Positions 63,725 through 64,000 of a stretch of DNA of 64,000 nucleotides are shown piece after piece. The notes below the pieces were generated by a model. That model saw nothing but the letters and a program-made list of their open reading frames with translations, searched no databases and was not told the DNA's origin. How positions within the stretch are numbered: position 1 is the first letter of the stretch; each line of letters starts with the position of its first letter. The stretch covers positions 3,594,501 to 3,658,500 of the forward strand of contig NZ_LT629762.1 of the NCBI RefSeq assembly GCF_900105155.1, in the 5' to 3' direction. A program made the translations under genes and the position numbers. The stretch comes from Pseudomonas prosekii (GTDB lineage Bacteria; Pseudomonadota; Gammaproteobacteria; Pseudomonadales; Pseudomonadaceae).

Positions 63725-64000
63725 ATGCACGACAACCATTTAAGTCGCCATGCCCGACAAGTCTTGACCGTCACCCAGGGCAAATCGCATCTGCACGGTC
63801 CCGGCAGTGATCCGTCGATTGCCCGTTCGTGGCTGCGCTGCCTTGAGGATTATCACCTCGACCCGGCCCTGACCATGGCGCCCACCGTGCTCGAACATGG
63901 CCGCGTGCTCGAAAGCCGTGAACGTTTGCAGCAAGTGCTGCAGATTGCCGGCAGCGAAATGACCAGCCTGCACCAGCAACTTTCCGGCGCCGGCCACGCC
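63725..64000 (+). CDS. eatR: Sigma-54-dependent regulator EatR-like (3' end outside window)
   Basis: The first 92 residues of an AcoR-type activator. The start MHDNHLSRHARQVLT and the segment DPSIARSWLRCLEDYHLDP are typical of the N-terminal region of AcoR-type regulators. The gene runs off the window. It is divergent from the ethanolamine operon, and PA4021 (EatR), at the matching place in P. aeruginosa, controls ethanolamine use. The sigma-54 promoter and paired sites next to it support this role. Confidence 0.8.
   Translation, partial: MHDNHLSRHARQVLTVTQGKSHLHGPGSDPSIARSWLRCLEDYHLDPALTMAPTVLEHGRVLESRERLQQVLQIAGSEMTSLHQQLSGAGHA

Overview
The window looks like the chromosome of a fluorescent Pseudomonas (P. 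fluorescens complex, possibly the P. koreensis side; this placement is inference). The reasons are high GC, the riboflavin/nusB/thiL block and the ppa-mtfA-dedA-ethanolamine block in the order I remember from P. aeruginosa PA4021-PA4069, and many paired REP elements (REPINs) of the types common in these genomes. All functions were read from sequence by eye; no database search was run.

Layout. (1) 1-2.5 kb: end of a sugar-nucleotide-binding protein, an NAD-dependent epimerase and the OmpW/OprG porin. (2) 2.7-6.0 kb: a minus-strand operon of a His-rich periplasmic protein, an ABC ATPase, an FtsX-type permease and a DUF3299 protein, headed by a Zur-like site; probably zinc-starvation linked. (3) 6.1-8.9 kb: small hypothetical gene, a four-copy 42-bp REP-derived tandem array, thioredoxin YbbN, a methyltransferase and a YbaY-like lipoprotein. 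(4) 9.0-17.5 kb: plus-strand housekeeping train nrdR-ribD-ribE-ribB-ribH-nusB-thiL, a broken pgpA remnant, a periplasmic binding protein, ribA, a small membrane protein and a btuF-like gene. (5) 17.7-22.8 kb: btuB, then dxs-ispA-xseB, all minus strand.

(6) 23-54.6 kb is accessory. It holds a Fic protein with two perfect palindromes in its promoter; a six-gene mag/yfa operon around a bacterial alpha-2-macroglobulin that lacks the thioester cysteine (24.5-34.7 kb); an unfamiliar eight-gene set (34.9-43.8 kb) with a Rieske oxygenase, a GH3-type acyl-amide synthetase, two desaturases (one fused to a PAP2 phosphatase domain), a ferritin-like PF10118 protein, an alpha/beta hydrolase and two acetyltransferase-like proteins; and a minus-strand type VI secretion island (43.9-52.8 kb) with hcp, vgrG, a candidate SleB-like peptidoglycan hydrolase with its putative immunity protein, a Tle3-type phospholipase, a Tla3-like adaptor and a PAAR tip. 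An orphan S24 repressor and a long non-coding stretch with three matching palindromes follow.

(7) 54.8-64 kb: ppa, mtfA, a DedA protein, a GNAT, and the ethanolamine catabolic operon (aldehyde dehydrogenase, permease, eutB, eutC), with a good sigma-54 promoter and two matching upstream sites next to the divergent regulator eatR, which runs off the end. Ethanolamine ammonia-lyase needs adenosylcobalamin, so btuB and btuF in the same window fit functionally.

The best candidates for something undescribed are the GH3/Rieske/desaturase set, the PAP2-desaturase fusion, the palindromes before the Fic gene and before hcp, and the SleB-like effector pair.
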